From positions 744,001-808,000 of the forward strand of contig NZ_CP030038.1 of the NCBI RefSeq assembly GCF_015291725.1: a stretch of 64,000 nucleotides of DNA, written 5' to 3'. The number at the start of each line of letters is the position of its first letter. Within the stretch, counting starts at the first letter, position 1. The translations under genes and the position numbers were made by a program. The notes under the pieces are model-generated. The model had not been told where the DNA came from. It saw only the letters and a list, made by a program, of their open reading frames with translations, and did no database searches. Positions 40,664 to 49,613 of this stretch are shown here, piece by piece. Origin of the DNA: Bradyrhizobium sp. CCBAU 51765 (GTDB lineage Bacteria; Pseudomonadota; Alphaproteobacteria; Rhizobiales; Xanthobacteraceae).

Positions 40664-41434
40664 ATGGCCACGAGAGTCAACCGACCGAGCATGGATTCAG
40701 CGCCGCCCGCTCCGCCCTCATCGCTGCCGCCGTCGCCCTGGCTGCCGTTCGAGAGCCGCCGCCGCGCCCGCGACGAGAAGCGCGAGGCGGTGCTGCGCGC
40801 CGCCGTGCAGCTGTTCCTGGAGCAGGGCTATCATCGCGTGACGCTGAACGAGGTTGCCGAACGGCTGAACATCACCAAGCCCGCGCTCTATAATTACTTC
40901 CGGGGCAAGGACGAGATCCTGTTCGAATGCTGGTCGATGGGCGCCGAGCTCGTCGACAGCGTCATCACGGAGATCAACGCCGGCGGCGGTTCGGGCCTCG
41001 CCAAGCTGCGCAAGCTGGTGCATGCCTATGCCGCGCTGATGGCGACCGATTTCGGCGCAAGCCTGGTGCGTTTCGACCTGCGCGACCTGACCGAGCGGAA
41101 CGCCGGCGTCGCGCGCGCCGCCAAGAAGCGCATCGACGCCACGTTCCGGAAGTACATCGCCGGGGGCATCGACGACGGTTCGATCAGGTCCTGCGATCCC
41201 AAGCTTGCAGCGTTCGCGATCGCGGGTGCGCTCAACTGGATCGGCCACTGGTACCAACGCGACGGCGAGTTCTCGCCGACCGAGATTGCCGACGAGTTCA
41301 CGGTTCGGCTGACGGAGGGCCTCGCGACCGAGGGCCGACAGCAGATGACAAAGAAGACGCCGAGAGCGCCGCAACGGCGCAACTCAGGGCGCGCCACGAC
41401 TGGGAAGAAGCGCACAGGAGGAGGAACGCGATGA
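40664..41434 (+). CDS. TetR-family transcription regulator
   Basis: A 256-residue TetR regulator. After a Pro/Ser-rich leader of about 30 residues the helix-turn-helix starts: DEKREAVLRAAVQLFLEQGY, VTLNEVAERLNITKPALYNY and FRGKDEILFECW. The C-terminal domain (about 90-220) is the ligand-binding helix bundle. The last 30 residues are basic and may be disordered. Its stop overlaps the CoA-ligase ATG by 4 nt (ATGA), so both are coupled. It is divergent from the thiolase operon with a palindrome between; it likely represses both transcripts until an acyl-CoA is present. Confidence 0.9.
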   Translation: MATRVNRPSMDSAPPAPPSSLPPSPWLPFESRRRARDEKREAVLRAAVQLFLEQGYHRVTLNEVAERLNITKPALYNYFRGKDEILFECWSMGAELVDSVITEINAGGGSGLAKLRKLVHAYAALMATDFGASLVRFDLRDLTERNAGVARAAKKRIDATFRKYIAGGIDDGSIRSCDPKLAAFAIAGALNWIGHWYQRDGEFSPTEIADEFTVRLTEGLATEGRQQMTKKTPRAPQRRNSGRATTGKKRTGGGTR

Positions 41435-42987
41435 ACATCACACATGGGCTGCGGCGCGCGCTGCAGATCAACCCGAACGGGCTGGCCACCGTCTATGGCC
41501 AGCGGCGCCGCAGTTGGGGCGAGCTCGGCGAACGCGTTGCCAGGCTGGCCGGCGGTCTGCGCACGCGCGGCGTCCGCGACGGCGATCGTGTTGCGGTGCT
41601 GTCCTTCAACTCGGACCGCTATCTCGAGCTTTATCTGGCGACGGGTTGGGCGGGCGGCGTGATCGTGCCGCTCAACATCCGCTGGAGCGCCCTCGAAAAC
41701 GAGGATGCGCTGCGCGACTGCCGTGCCTCCGTGCTGCTGGTCGACAAGGCCTTTGCGCAGGTCGGCGCGCAGCTCGCCGGCGCCATTCCGGGGTTGAAGC
41801 TGGTCTACGCCGACGACGGCGAGGTGCCGGCCGGGATGGAGGGCTATGAGGATCTGGTCGCGGGCAACGCTCCGGTCGCCGATGCCATGCGCAAGGGCGA
41901 GGATCTCGCCGGCATCTTCTGCACCGGCGGCACCACCGGGCGGTCCAAGGGCGTGATGCTCAGCCACCGGAACCTGATGGCCAACGCGCTCAATGCTCTC
42001 GGCGAAGGACTGTTTCCGGCGAGCACGACCTATCTGCATGCGGCGCCGATGTTTCACCTTGCCAACGGGGCGGCGATGTATTCGCTGCTGCTCTCCGGCG
42101 GCTCGAACGTAATCGTTCAGGGCTTCACGCCCGAAGGCGTGATGGCCGCGATGCAGAACGAGCGCGTCACCGACGTGCTGCTGGTGCCCACGATGATCCA
42201 GATGTTCGTCGATCACCCCGCGATCGGAAACTACGACCTGTCGTCGCTCAAGCACATCATCTACGGGGCCTCGCCGATCAGCGAGGCGGTGCTCGACCGT
42301 GCCGCGCGCGCATTGCCGCATGTGCGCTTCACCCAGGCCTATGGCATGACCGAATTGTCGCCGATCGCGACGCTCCTGCATGCCGGCGAGCATGTCGGGG
42401 AGGGGCGCCGAAAGGGACGTCATCGCGGTGCCGGCCGTGCCACGCTCGGCTGCGAGGTCCGGATCGTCGACGAGAACGACCGGCCGGTGCCGGCAGGGGC
42501 CGTCGGCGAGATCGTGGTGCGCGGCGACACCGTGATGATGGGCTATTGGGAGCGGCCGGAGGAGACCGCGCGCGCCGTCGTCGACGGCTGGATGCACACG
42601 GGCGACGGCGGCTACATGGACGAGGACGGGTTCATCTATGTCGTCGACCGCGTCAAGGACATGATCATCTCGGGCGGCGAGAATGTGTACTCGGTCGAGG
42701 TCGAGAACGCGCTGGCGCAGCATCCGTCGGTGCTGCAATGCGCCGTCATCGGAATTCCCAATGAGCAATGGGGAGAGCAGGTCCATGCCGTCGTGGTCAG
42801 ACGCAGCGGCGTGGAGGTTTCGGCCGGCGAGCTGATCGAGTTCACGAAGACGTTGATTGCGGGCTACAAATGTCCCCGCAGCATCGAGATCACGGAGACG
42901 CCATTGCCGCTGTCGGGCGCGGGCAAGGTGCTGAAGCGCGAGCTGCGCCGGCCGTTCTGGGAAGGGAGGGAACGGCGGGTCAGCTGA
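41431..42987 (+). CDS. Acyl-CoA synthetase (fatty-acid/aromatic-acid CoA ligase)
   Basis: A 518-residue AMP-forming ligase of the ANL superfamily. Motifs: phosphate loop IFCTGGTTGRSKGVMLSHRN, adenine region HIIYGASPISEAVLD, AYGMTELSPIATLL, the hinge DGWMHTGDGGYMDEDGFIYV with VVDRVKDMIISGGENV, and the catalytic Lys region SGAGKVLKRELRR. It activates a carboxylic acid to its CoA thioester, feeding the divergent beta-oxidation-like operon. AGGAGGAGG precedes the ATG at 41431. Substrate is not fixed by sequence; context suggests a branched or cyclic acid. Confidence 0.92.
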   Translation: MNITHGLRRALQINPNGLATVYGQRRRSWGELGERVARLAGGLRTRGVRDGDRVAVLSFNSDRYLELYLATGWAGGVIVPLNIRWSALENEDALRDCRASVLLVDKAFAQVGAQLAGAIPGLKLVYADDGEVPAGMEGYEDLVAGNAPVADAMRKGEDLAGIFCTGGTTGRSKGVMLSHRNLMANALNALGEGLFPASTTYLHAAPMFHLANGAAMYSLLLSGGSNVIVQGFTPEGVMAAMQNERVTDVLLVPTMIQMFVDHPAIGNYDLSSLKHIIYGASPISEAVLDRAARALPHVRFTQAYGMTELSPIATLLHAGEHVGEGRRKGRHRGAGRATLGCEVRIVDENDRPVPAGAVGEIVVRGDTVMMGYWERPEETARAVVDGWMHTGDGGYMDEDGFIYVVDRVKDMIISGGENVYSVEVENALAQHPSVLQCAVIGIPNEQWGEQVHAVVVRRSGVEVSAGELIEFTKTLIAGYKCPRSIEITETPLPLSGAGKVLKRELRRPFWEGRERRVS

Positions 42988-43034
42988 CGGCTGCCGCGCG
43001 TTACGGCATGCGCGCCGAGGACGCGTGAAGATTG

Positions 43035-43769
43035 ATGTTTCCAGACCGCGGTCGCGCGAGTATCTCTTGCAGGACTCATCGGGAACATCCAATCTTGGTC
43101 CAGAGGCGAGAGCTCAAGCTCGACATCGAGCGCATCGGGACGGTCTCGGCGATCCTGACGCAGCCGGGCCGTGCGCGCGCCTGCTACGTGCTGGCGCACG
43201 GCGCGGGCGCCGATATGCGGCACTCCTTCATGGAGAAGGTCGCGGCAGGTCTCGCGGAGCGTGGCATCGCGACGTTCCGCTTCAATTTTCCGTACATGGA
43301 GAAGAAGCAGGGGCGTCCAGACCAGCCGGCCGTCGCACACGCCGCCATCCGCGCGGCGGTGGAGGAGGCGGCGCGGCTCTGTCCCGGATTGAAGCTCATT
43401 GCCGGCGGCAAGTCGTTCGGCGGCCGCATGACCTCGCAGACGCAGTCGAAGGCACCGCTGCCCGGTGTCAAAGGGCTCGCCTTTCTCGGCTTTCCCCTCC
43501 ATGCCGACAAGAAGCCGTCGAGCGAGCGCGCCGAGCACCTCGCCGGCATCGCAATCCCCATGCTGTTCCTGCAAGGCACGCGCGACGGGCTTGCTGATCT
43601 CGGCCATCTCAGGCCCGTGATCAAAACGCTCGGCGCGAGGGCGACGCTGCATGAAGTCGAAGGCGGCGATCACTCCTTCGCGGTCCTAAAAAAGTCCGGC
43701 CGCAGCAACGAGGAGGCGCTTGCGGAAGTGCTGGATACGCTCGCGGCCTGGATCGACGGAGTCGCGTAG
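43035..43769 (+). CDS. Alpha/beta-hydrolase family protein (KANSL3/Tex30-like)
   Basis: A protein of about 244 residues with an alpha/beta-hydrolase core: YVLAHGAGADMRHSFMEKV, FNFPYMEKKQGRPDQP, and the nucleophile elbow IAGGKSFGGRMTSQTQSKA (Ser in GKSFGG). C-terminal FLQGTRDGLADLGHLRPVI and EGGDHSFAVLKKSG supply the Asp and His. The start is uncertain: TTG 43032 or ATG 43035 give a leader of low quality, and a start near residue 22 (TTG before VQRREL) is possible. The function of this family is unknown. It follows the CoA-ligase gene by 47 nt. Confidence 0.75.
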   Translation: MFPDRGRASISCRTHREHPILVQRRELKLDIERIGTVSAILTQPGRARACYVLAHGAGADMRHSFMEKVAAGLAERGIATFRFNFPYMEKKQGRPDQPAVAHAAIRAAVEEAARLCPGLKLIAGGKSFGGRMTSQTQSKAPLPGVKGLAFLGFPLHADKKPSSERAEHLAGIAIPMLFLQGTRDGLADLGHLRPVIKTLGARATLHEVEGGDHSFAVLKKSGRSNEEALAEVLDTLAAWIDGVA

Positions 43770-43848
43770 AGTTCGACGAACAGCAAGGCACGCTTCGTTC
43801 CAGCCCCTTATGGGGAAGGGTGATTGCATTCTAACCTGCAAGCGAGAT

Positions 43849-43933
43849 CGTCATGCCCGGGCTTGTCCCGGGCATCCACGTTCTTCGTGCCGCCGGCAAA
43901 ACGTGGATGGCCGGGACAAGCCCGGCCATGACG
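43849..43933. repeat. Palindromic intergenic repeat, family A copy 1
   Basis: An 85-bp near-palindrome beginning CGTCATGCCCGGGCTTGTCC and ending with the inverse (GGCCATGACG). The same sequence recurs at 50477-50562 and 60895-60979 with only loop changes. It lies in the 242-nt gap between the hydrolase and the reductase gene, which otherwise holds nothing recognised. Its stem could also act as a transcript terminator. Confidence 0.85.
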
Positions 43934-44011
43934 ATGTGGAGACTATTGTGCCCAAAAGGGCACGGCTCATGTGCAAAGACGGCTCATATGCCGTCCCAGC
44001 GGCTCATCCCT

Positions 44012-44986
44012 TCACGCCGCATAAAGACCCTTGTCGCGCGCCTTCTGAATCGCCAGCGCGGCGATCAGGTCGAGCGTCGGCGTCGACAGGCCGGCGGTGC
44101 GCGCGAAGGCCTGGGGCGCCTTCACCAGCACGTCGATCTCCATGGCGCGGCCAAGCTCGTAATCCTGGAGCAGCGACGGCTTGTGATTGGGGGCAGAGCC
44201 GCTGCGGGTCACGCGCTTGACCTCGGGAATGAAATGCTGGGCGATCTCGTTGGCCTCGCTCAGCATGCGTGGAATCACCTCGGCAAAGGCGGGGTCGTCG
44301 CGCACACCGCGCGCGGTCTGGCCGGTGAGCAGGCACAGCACCGAGAGCGACATGTTGGTCAGCAGCTTTGACCAGATCGCCTCGCGGATCTCGGCCACCG
44401 GCGGCGATTCCAGCCGGGCATCGTTGAGGACATTGCGAAGCGTCGTGATGCGCTCGCAATGGCGATCGTCGCATTCGCCGATCAAGACGCGATTGCGGTC
44501 CGGCGTCAGGTTCTGCACCACGCCGGGCGCGATCACCTCGTTGGAGGAGAAGATCACGCCGCCGACGATGCGCTCCTTCGGGATGCAGGTGCGCAAGCGT
44601 CCGCCGGGATCGAGGAAGGAGATATCGGGCGGCGTCGGATGCCGCGGCGGCAGGCCGATGCCGTACCACCAGGGAATGCCGTTCTGCGCGAACACGATCG
44701 CGGTATCGTCCTGCAGCAGCGGCTTGATGCTGGACACCAGTCCGGTCAGGGCGGTGGCCTTCAGCGTGGAGATCACGACGTCCTGCGGGCCGAGCTGGGC
44801 CGGATCGCCCGAGGCGTTCACCTTGGCACTCACCTCGGAATCGCCGACCCGCAGCTTGAGGCCGCCTTCGCGAGCTGCCTCCAGATGCGCCCCCCGCATC
44901 ACGCAGCTGACCTCGTGGCCGGCGCGCGCCAGCCGGACCGCAATGTGGCTGCCGACGGCGCCCGCGCCGAAAATGCAGATGCGCAT
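44012..44986 (-). CDS. Ketopantoate-reductase-family oxidoreductase
   Basis: A 324-residue protein with the NADP-binding N-terminus MRICIFGAGAVGSHIAVRLA (GxGxxG), the segment DVVISTLKATALTGLV, and the ApbA/PanE C-terminal domain with WSKLLTNMSLSVLCLLTG, where the conserved Lys and Asn of the family are seen. PanE would make pantoate from ketopantoate, but this branch is broad and also acts on other 2-keto or 2-hydroxy acids. Its context is catabolic rather than biosynthetic. The ATG at 44986 matches the family start. Confidence 0.82.
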   Translation of the reverse strand: MRICIFGAGAVGSHIAVRLARAGHEVSCVMRGAHLEAAREGGLKLRVGDSEVSAKVNASGDPAQLGPQDVVISTLKATALTGLVSSIKPLLQDDTAIVFAQNGIPWWYGIGLPPRHPTPPDISFLDPGGRLRTCIPKERIVGGVIFSSNEVIAPGVVQNLTPDRNRVLIGECDDRHCERITTLRNVLNDARLESPPVAEIREAIWSKLLTNMSLSVLCLLTGQTARGVRDDPAFAEVIPRMLSEANEIAQHFIPEVKRVTRSGSAPNHKPSLLQDYELGRAMEIDVLVKAPQAFARTAGLSTPTLDLIAALAIQKARDKGLYAA

Positions 44987-45138
44987 GATGATGTCCCGTA
45001 CCTATGGTGTCGCCCCGGCACCAGCATGACACAAGCCGCCATGCGATGGACGCGGCCGCCCCACGCCGGAAAGATATGGATCAGGACGCGCCGTCTCGGT
45101 CATAGTGCGCAGTAAACAGACCGACCGGAGGATCGCCG

Positions 45139-45942
45139 ATGACCGCCAGCCCCGTCCTGTGGACTCTCGATGAGCGTGGGGTTGCGACCGTCACGTTGAA
45201 CCGGCCGGAGGTCAACAACGCCTACGACGGCGCGCTGATATCAGGCGTGCTCGCGGCTATGGACGATCTCGGCAGAAAGCCGAACCTGCGCGTCGTCGTG
45301 CTCAGGGGCAACGGCAAGCATTTTCAGGCTGGCGCCGATCTGAAATGGATCAACGGCGTGCGGCCGCAATCGGCTGAAGCCAACGAAGCGGCGTCGCGGG
45401 CCACTTTCGAGGCGGTGCAGCGGCTCAACACGCTGCCGATCCCGACCGTCGCGCTGGTGCAGGGCGGCTGCTTTGGCGGCGGTACCGGCGTGATCGCGGC
45501 CTGCGATGTCGTGATCGCCGCGGACAACGCCCTGTTCTCGATCACCGAGGTGCGCTGGGGCCTGACCGCGGCGATCATCATCCCGCAGCTCTGTGACGCC
45601 ATCGGCGTTCGGCAAGTCCGCCGTTACGCGCTGACCGGAGAGCGCTTCGGCGCCGAGGATGCTCGCCGCATCGGCCTCGTCCACGAGGTGGTACCGCTGG
45701 CTGAACTCGAGGCCGCAGGCAGCAAGGTGGTCGAGCAATTGCTCGCCAACGGGCCCGAGGCGATGGCCGAGACCAAGCGCCTCGCGCTTGAGAGCTCGTT
45801 CGGCGGCATGGCGGTGGACGATGCCGCCTACACCCGGCTCGTGCAGCTGCATTCGCTCAAGCGTCAGAGCGCCGAGGCGGCGGAAGGGCTGGCCTCATTC
45901 GCGGAGAAGCGGGCGGCGAATTGGGGCGGCGCAAACAGCTGA
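45139..45942 (+). CDS. Enoyl-CoA hydratase/isomerase family protein
   Basis: A 267-residue crotonase-fold protein. It has VVVLRGNGKHFQAGADLKWI (oxyanion-hole loop), LVQGGCFGGGTGVIAACDVV (second hole) and NALFSITEVRWGLTAAIIIP, with a candidate catalytic Glu in FSITE. It would hydrate or isomerise an enoyl-CoA. Ribosome site GGAGG is close to the ATG (45139). It is divergent from the reductase gene and convergent with a small exported protein gene; its pathway is not visible from neighbours. Confidence 0.9.
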   Translation: MTASPVLWTLDERGVATVTLNRPEVNNAYDGALISGVLAAMDDLGRKPNLRVVVLRGNGKHFQAGADLKWINGVRPQSAEANEAASRATFEAVQRLNTLPIPTVALVQGGCFGGGTGVIAACDVVIAADNALFSITEVRWGLTAAIIIPQLCDAIGVRQVRRYALTGERFGAEDARRIGLVHEVVPLAELEAAGSKVVEQLLANGPEAMAETKRLALESSFGGMAVDDAAYTRLVQLHSLKRQSAEAAEGLASFAEKRAANWGGANS

Positions 45943-45945
45943 ACG

Positions 45946-46218
45946 TCAGCAGCCGCGGCAGATGTTGCTGATGCTGCGGTAGACCGCGTCGTCATCCTGC
46001 CGCAATTGGCGCATCGTTTCGAACGACTTGCTCTCGCTGGTGGGCGCGGCCGGCCTGCGCCTCACCGCCAGCTCTTCCTCCTGGCGCTTGTAGCAGGCTT
46101 CGCGGTCCGTCTTGGCCTGGATGAAGCGGCAAGTCTGCTCCAGGGCTGCAACTGGAGCGACCGAGATCGCGAGAAAGATCAGGGCGGGCAGGGCGAGCTT
46201 TGCGGGTTTGCGATTCAT
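45946..46218 (-). CDS. Small exported Cys-containing hypothetical protein
   Basis: A 90-residue protein starting MNRKPAKLALPALIFLAISV with a hydrophobic signal, followed by a mature part with four cysteines (QTCRFIQAKTDREACYKRQ and ISNICRGC). Spaced cysteines suggest two disulfides in the periplasm. The ATG at 46218 was chosen because it starts the signal; the frame continues upstream without one. Proteins of this look are common in Bradyrhizobium, with no known function. Confidence 0.6.
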   Translation of the reverse strand: MNRKPAKLALPALIFLAISVAPVAALEQTCRFIQAKTDREACYKRQEEELAVRRRPAAPTSESKSFETMRQLRQDDDAVYRSISNICRGC

Positions 46219-46324
46219 GGCGAGGGTTGTTTCAGGTCTGATCGCTCCGTGCAACCGGCGACTTGTGACCCCCGTGCAAGCCGGGATAATGCAGGCTCCG
46301 ACGAGGTAAGAGGATAGAGGTGCG

Positions 46325-47692
46325 ATGCCGACCGGCATGATCGAAGAACCGGCACGACAAGTGCCGCTCTATGGCGAATACGAAGTCGTCGTCCTCGGCG
46401 GCGGTCCGGCTGGCATATTGGCGGCGGCCTCAGCTTCGCGGGCCGGGCGGAAGACGCTGCTGATCGAGCGATACGGTTTTCTCGGCGGCATGGGCACCGC
46501 AGCCGGCGTGACCAACTTCTGCGGCCTGCACGGCAATGTCCATGGCGAGCATCGGCGGCTGGTGCAGGGCATGGCGTCGGAACTGCTGGCACGGATCGAT
46601 CGCTTGAACGGCCTGAACACGCCGCATCTGATCCTCGGCAAGGTCTTCGCGCAGGCCTATGACACCGCCGCGTACAAAATCGCGGCCGATCAACTGCTCG
46701 CCGGTCACAAGGTGCATATCCTCTTCCATGCGCTCGGTGCCGGCGTCGTGATGGGCGATGTCCGCCGCATCGACGCGCTGCTGGTCGAGACCAAGGCCGG
46801 CCGGCAGGCGGTGCGATCAGAAATCTTCATCGACTGCTCGGGCGATGGCGATCTCGCCGTGTGGGCCGGCGCGCCGTTCGAGATCGGCGACGAGCAGGGC
46901 CATCCGCTCTATCCCTCGATGATGCTCCGCCTCAACGGCATCGATCCCGGGAAGGCGGGCGAGGCCTGGCGGACCATCCCGCAGCTGATGGAGAAGGCCA
47001 TCGCGGCCGGCACCCATACATTCCCGCGCAAGAGCGCCATCGTGCGGCCGCAAAAATCCGGCATCGAATGGCGCGTGAACTTTACGCAAGTCGCGCGCGA
47101 GGACGGCCATGCCATCAACGGCATCGAGCCCGACGATCTCACCCGCGGCGAGATCGAGGGCCGCAAGCAGGCGCTCGCCGCGTTCGAATTCCTGCGCAGC
47201 ACCGTGCCGGGCTTTGAAAAATCCTACATCGTCGACCTGCCGCCGCAGCTCGGCATCCGCGAGACCCGCCGCATCGAGGGCGGCTATCAGCTCAGCGGCG
47301 AGGACGTGCTCGGCTGCGCCTCGTTCGAGGATTCGATCGGCGTCAATGGCTGGCCGATCGAGGCCCATGTTCCCGGCGACGTCGTCTTCACATTTCCGCC
47401 AATTCCGGAATCGCGCGGCTACAACGAGCTGCCCTACCGGATGCTGGTGCCCCAAGGCGTCGACAATCTCCTGGTCGCCGGCCGTTGTGCCTCGATGACA
47501 CATGAAGGCCAGTCGGCGGCGCGCGTCTCCGGTGCCTGTTTCGTGATGGGCGAGGCTGCCGGTTCCGCCGCCGCGCTGGCGCTCTCCGGAAACCGAATCC
47601 CGCGTGACATCCCCATTGAAAAATTGCAGGAAACGTTGAAGCGACAGGGCGCCTTCATCGGGCGGGACCAGGCTGTCCCCGAAGGCCTGTAG
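46325..47692 (+). CDS. FAD-dependent oxidoreductase
   Basis: A 455-residue flavoprotein of the FAD-dependent-oxidoreductase group. The dinucleotide motif is EYEVVVLGGGPAGILAAASA with the second part RKTLLIERYGFLGGMGTAAG; a second conserved segment is IFIDCSGDGDLAVWAGAPFE. The C-terminal part GVDNLLVAGRCASMTHEGQS carries the FAD-binding GR..S.THE region typical of the family. It oxidises an unknown small substrate in the cytoplasm. Its gene is followed 34 nt later by an ABC-transporter operon, so it may act on the imported compound. Confidence 0.85.
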   Translation: MPTGMIEEPARQVPLYGEYEVVVLGGGPAGILAAASASRAGRKTLLIERYGFLGGMGTAAGVTNFCGLHGNVHGEHRRLVQGMASELLARIDRLNGLNTPHLILGKVFAQAYDTAAYKIAADQLLAGHKVHILFHALGAGVVMGDVRRIDALLVETKAGRQAVRSEIFIDCSGDGDLAVWAGAPFEIGDEQGHPLYPSMMLRLNGIDPGKAGEAWRTIPQLMEKAIAAGTHTFPRKSAIVRPQKSGIEWRVNFTQVAREDGHAINGIEPDDLTRGEIEGRKQALAAFEFLRSTVPGFEKSYIVDLPPQLGIRETRRIEGGYQLSGEDVLGCASFEDSIGVNGWPIEAHVPGDVVFTFPPIPESRGYNELPYRMLVPQGVDNLLVAGRCASMTHEGQSAARVSGACFVMGEAAGSAAALALSGNRIPRDIPIEKLQETLKRQGAFIGRDQAVPEGL

Positions 47693-47726
47693 CGGACTGC
47701 AAGACAACGACGGCGGAGGAATTGGA

Positions 47727-48731
47727 ATGATCGGGATGGCGCGGCTCGCGATAGCGGGCCTGGTGGCGATCATGGCGATGGGCACGGCGCGGGCCGAGGA
47801 TGTGCTGAAGGCCAGGATCGGCGTGCTCCGCCTGTCCTCCTCCGCGCCCGTTTTCATCGCGCAGGACAAGGGCTATTTCCGCGACGCCGGCCTGGAGGTC
47901 GAGCTCAAATTCTTCGATGCGGCGCAGCCGATCGCGGTGGCGACGACCTCAGGCGATGTCGATTTCGGCGTCACCGCCTTCACCGCGGGCCTCTACAATC
48001 TCGCCGGCAAGGGCGTGCTGAAGGTGATCGGCGGCATGAGCCGTGAGAAGCCCGGCTATCCCCTGATCGGCTATTTCGCCAGCAACAACGCCTATGCCGC
48101 CGGGCTGAAGACCCCGAAGGACCTCGCCGGCAAGCGCGTGGCGGTGACGCAGGTCGGATCGAGCTTTCACTATTCGCTCGGCCTGCTCGCCGACAAATAC
48201 GGCTTCAAGCTCGCCGACGTGAAGATCGTGCCGCTGCAATCGCTGTCGAATGCGGCGGCTGCGCTCAAGGGCGAGACCGTCGATGCCGCGCTGCTGCCGA
48301 TCTCCACGGCGCGAAAGCTGATGGACGAAGGCGGCGCGAAGTTCCTGGGCTGGGTCGGGGACGAGACGCCGTGGCAGCTGGGGGCGGTATTCGCCGCGCC
48401 GAAGACGCTGGCCAACAAGGCGCTGGTGACGAAATTCCTCGGCGTGCTCGCGAAAGCCGACCGCGAATATCACGACGTCATTCTGGCTTCGATGAAGGAT
48501 GGCGTTGTCCCGATCAACGAACGGACAAAACCGCTGCTGGAGATCATCGCCAAGTACACCAATTTGCCAGTCGAGCAGGTGGTCGGCAATTGCGCCTATG
48601 TCGATCCCGACGGCAAGCTCGACGTCAAGAATGTCGACAACCAGATCAAATGGCTCCAGGAGCAGGGCTTTGCCGACAAGGGTTTTGATGCGGAAGCGAT
48701 CATCGCCAAGGAATTCGTGAAAGCGGATTGA
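47727..48731 (+). CDS. ABC transporter substrate-binding protein (NitT/TauT type)
   Basis: A 334-residue periplasmic protein of the NMT1/SsuA-like group. The signal peptide is MIGMARLAIAGLVAIMAMGT with cleavage near ARAED; the mature part starts KARIGVLRLSSSAPVFIAQD and has DVDFGVTAFTAGLYNLAG, typical for nitrate/taurine/aromatic sulfonate binding proteins. GGAGGAATTGG precedes the ATG. The ATP-binding and permease genes follow. The ligand is unknown; the adjoining aromatic genes hint at an aromatic or nitrogen compound. Confidence 0.88.
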   Translation: MIGMARLAIAGLVAIMAMGTARAEDVLKARIGVLRLSSSAPVFIAQDKGYFRDAGLEVELKFFDAAQPIAVATTSGDVDFGVTAFTAGLYNLAGKGVLKVIGGMSREKPGYPLIGYFASNNAYAAGLKTPKDLAGKRVAVTQVGSSFHYSLGLLADKYGFKLADVKIVPLQSLSNAAAALKGETVDAALLPISTARKLMDEGGAKFLGWVGDETPWQLGAVFAAPKTLANKALVTKFLGVLAKADREYHDVILASMKDGVVPINERTKPLLEIIAKYTNLPVEQVVGNCAYVDPDGKLDVKNVDNQIKWLQEQGFADKGFDAEAIIAKEFVKAD

Positions 48732-48738
48732 TAATCGC

Positions 48739-48820
48739 TGTCATTCCGGGATGGTCCGAAGGACCAGACCCGGAATCTCGAGATTCCGGGTTCGGCTCTT
48801 CGAGCCGCCCCGGAATGACA
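48739..48820. repeat. Palindromic intergenic repeat, family B copy 1 (inside ABC operon)
   Basis: An 82-bp palindrome beginning TGTCATTCCGGG and ending CCCGGAATGACA, with an inner CTCGAG. A second copy lies at 51701-51781. It sits in the 108-nt gap between the binding-protein gene and the ATPase gene, so it would form a stem-loop in the operon mRNA. Confidence 0.85.
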
Positions 48821-48839
48821 GAGCAAGTGAAGGTGTCTC

Positions 48840-49613
48840 ATGGACCTGATCGCCAATCACATCTCCCATCGCTTCGGCGATCTCGCCGTGCTCGACGATG
48901 TCTCCTTCACCGTCAGCGCCGGCGAGGTGGTGGCGATCGTGGGGCCATCGGGGTGCGGCAAGAGCACGCTGCTGTCGATCCTGGGCGGGTTGCTGCAGCC
49001 GACCTCCGGCGCGGCGGAGCTGCGCGGCGCGCCGCCGGCGGACAGTCTCAATCCGCTGACCTTCGTGTTCCAGGATTTTGCGCTGCTGCCCTGGGCCACG
49101 GTGGAGGAGAATGTCGAATTCCCGCTGCTGCATGCCCAGCTCACCGCTGCGCAACGCCGTGTGCTGGTCGAGGACGCCCTGCGCCGCACCGGCCTGACCG
49201 ATTTCCGCACCACCTATCCAAAGCAGCTCTCCGGCGGCATGCGCCAGCGCGTCGGTATTTCGCGCGCGCTTGCGGTGAAGCCCGCGATCCTGCTGATGGA
49301 CGAGCCGCTCTCGGCCCTGGATTCGCAGACTCGCGAACTCCTGATGGAAGACTTTGTCCGCCTGCTCGCCGATGGCGGCATGGGCGCGGTCTATGTCACC
49401 CACAATCTCGAAGAAGCCGCACGGCTTGCCGACCGCATCGTCGTGCTGTCGCGGCGGCCGGGACGCATCCGCGAGGTCGTGACCGTGCCGATGACGCGCG
49501 CGGCCCGCGGCGAAATTGCTGCGCGTGAACAGCTGCTCGCGCTTCAGAACCAGATCTGGTCGCTGATCCGCAACGAGGCGATCGATGCCGAGCGCGAGGT
49601 CCAGCATGCTTGA
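48840..49613 (+). CDS. ABC transporter ATP-binding protein (NitT/TauT type)
   Basis: A 257-residue ATPase with Walker A VAIVGPSGCGKSTLLSILGG, Q-loop FVFQDFALLPWATVEENVE, signature LSGGMRQRVGISRALAVKPA, Walker B ILLMDEPLSALDSQT and the H-loop VYVTHNLEEAARLADR. It powers the import system of the preceding binding protein. The frame overlaps the permease gene by 8 nt, so translation is coupled. It is separated from the binding-protein gene by the palindromic repeat. Confidence 0.95.
   Translation: MDLIANHISHRFGDLAVLDDVSFTVSAGEVVAIVGPSGCGKSTLLSILGGLLQPTSGAAELRGAPPADSLNPLTFVFQDFALLPWATVEENVEFPLLHAQLTAAQRRVLVEDALRRTGLTDFRTTYPKQLSGGMRQRVGISRALAVKPAILLMDEPLSALDSQTRELLMEDFVRLLADGGMGAVYVTHNLEEAARLADRIVVLSRRPGRIREVVTVPMTRAARGEIAAREQLLALQNQIWSLIRNEAIDAEREVQHA

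Noticed and set aside
40927..41430. In-frame N-terminal extension of the CoA ligase
   Set aside because: It overlaps the TetR gene in another frame, and AGGAGGAGG directly precedes the ATG at 41431.
41026..43092. 688-codon open frame antisense to the CoA ligase
   Set aside because: The sense strand encodes a complete acyl-CoA synthetase; the antisense product has no domain.
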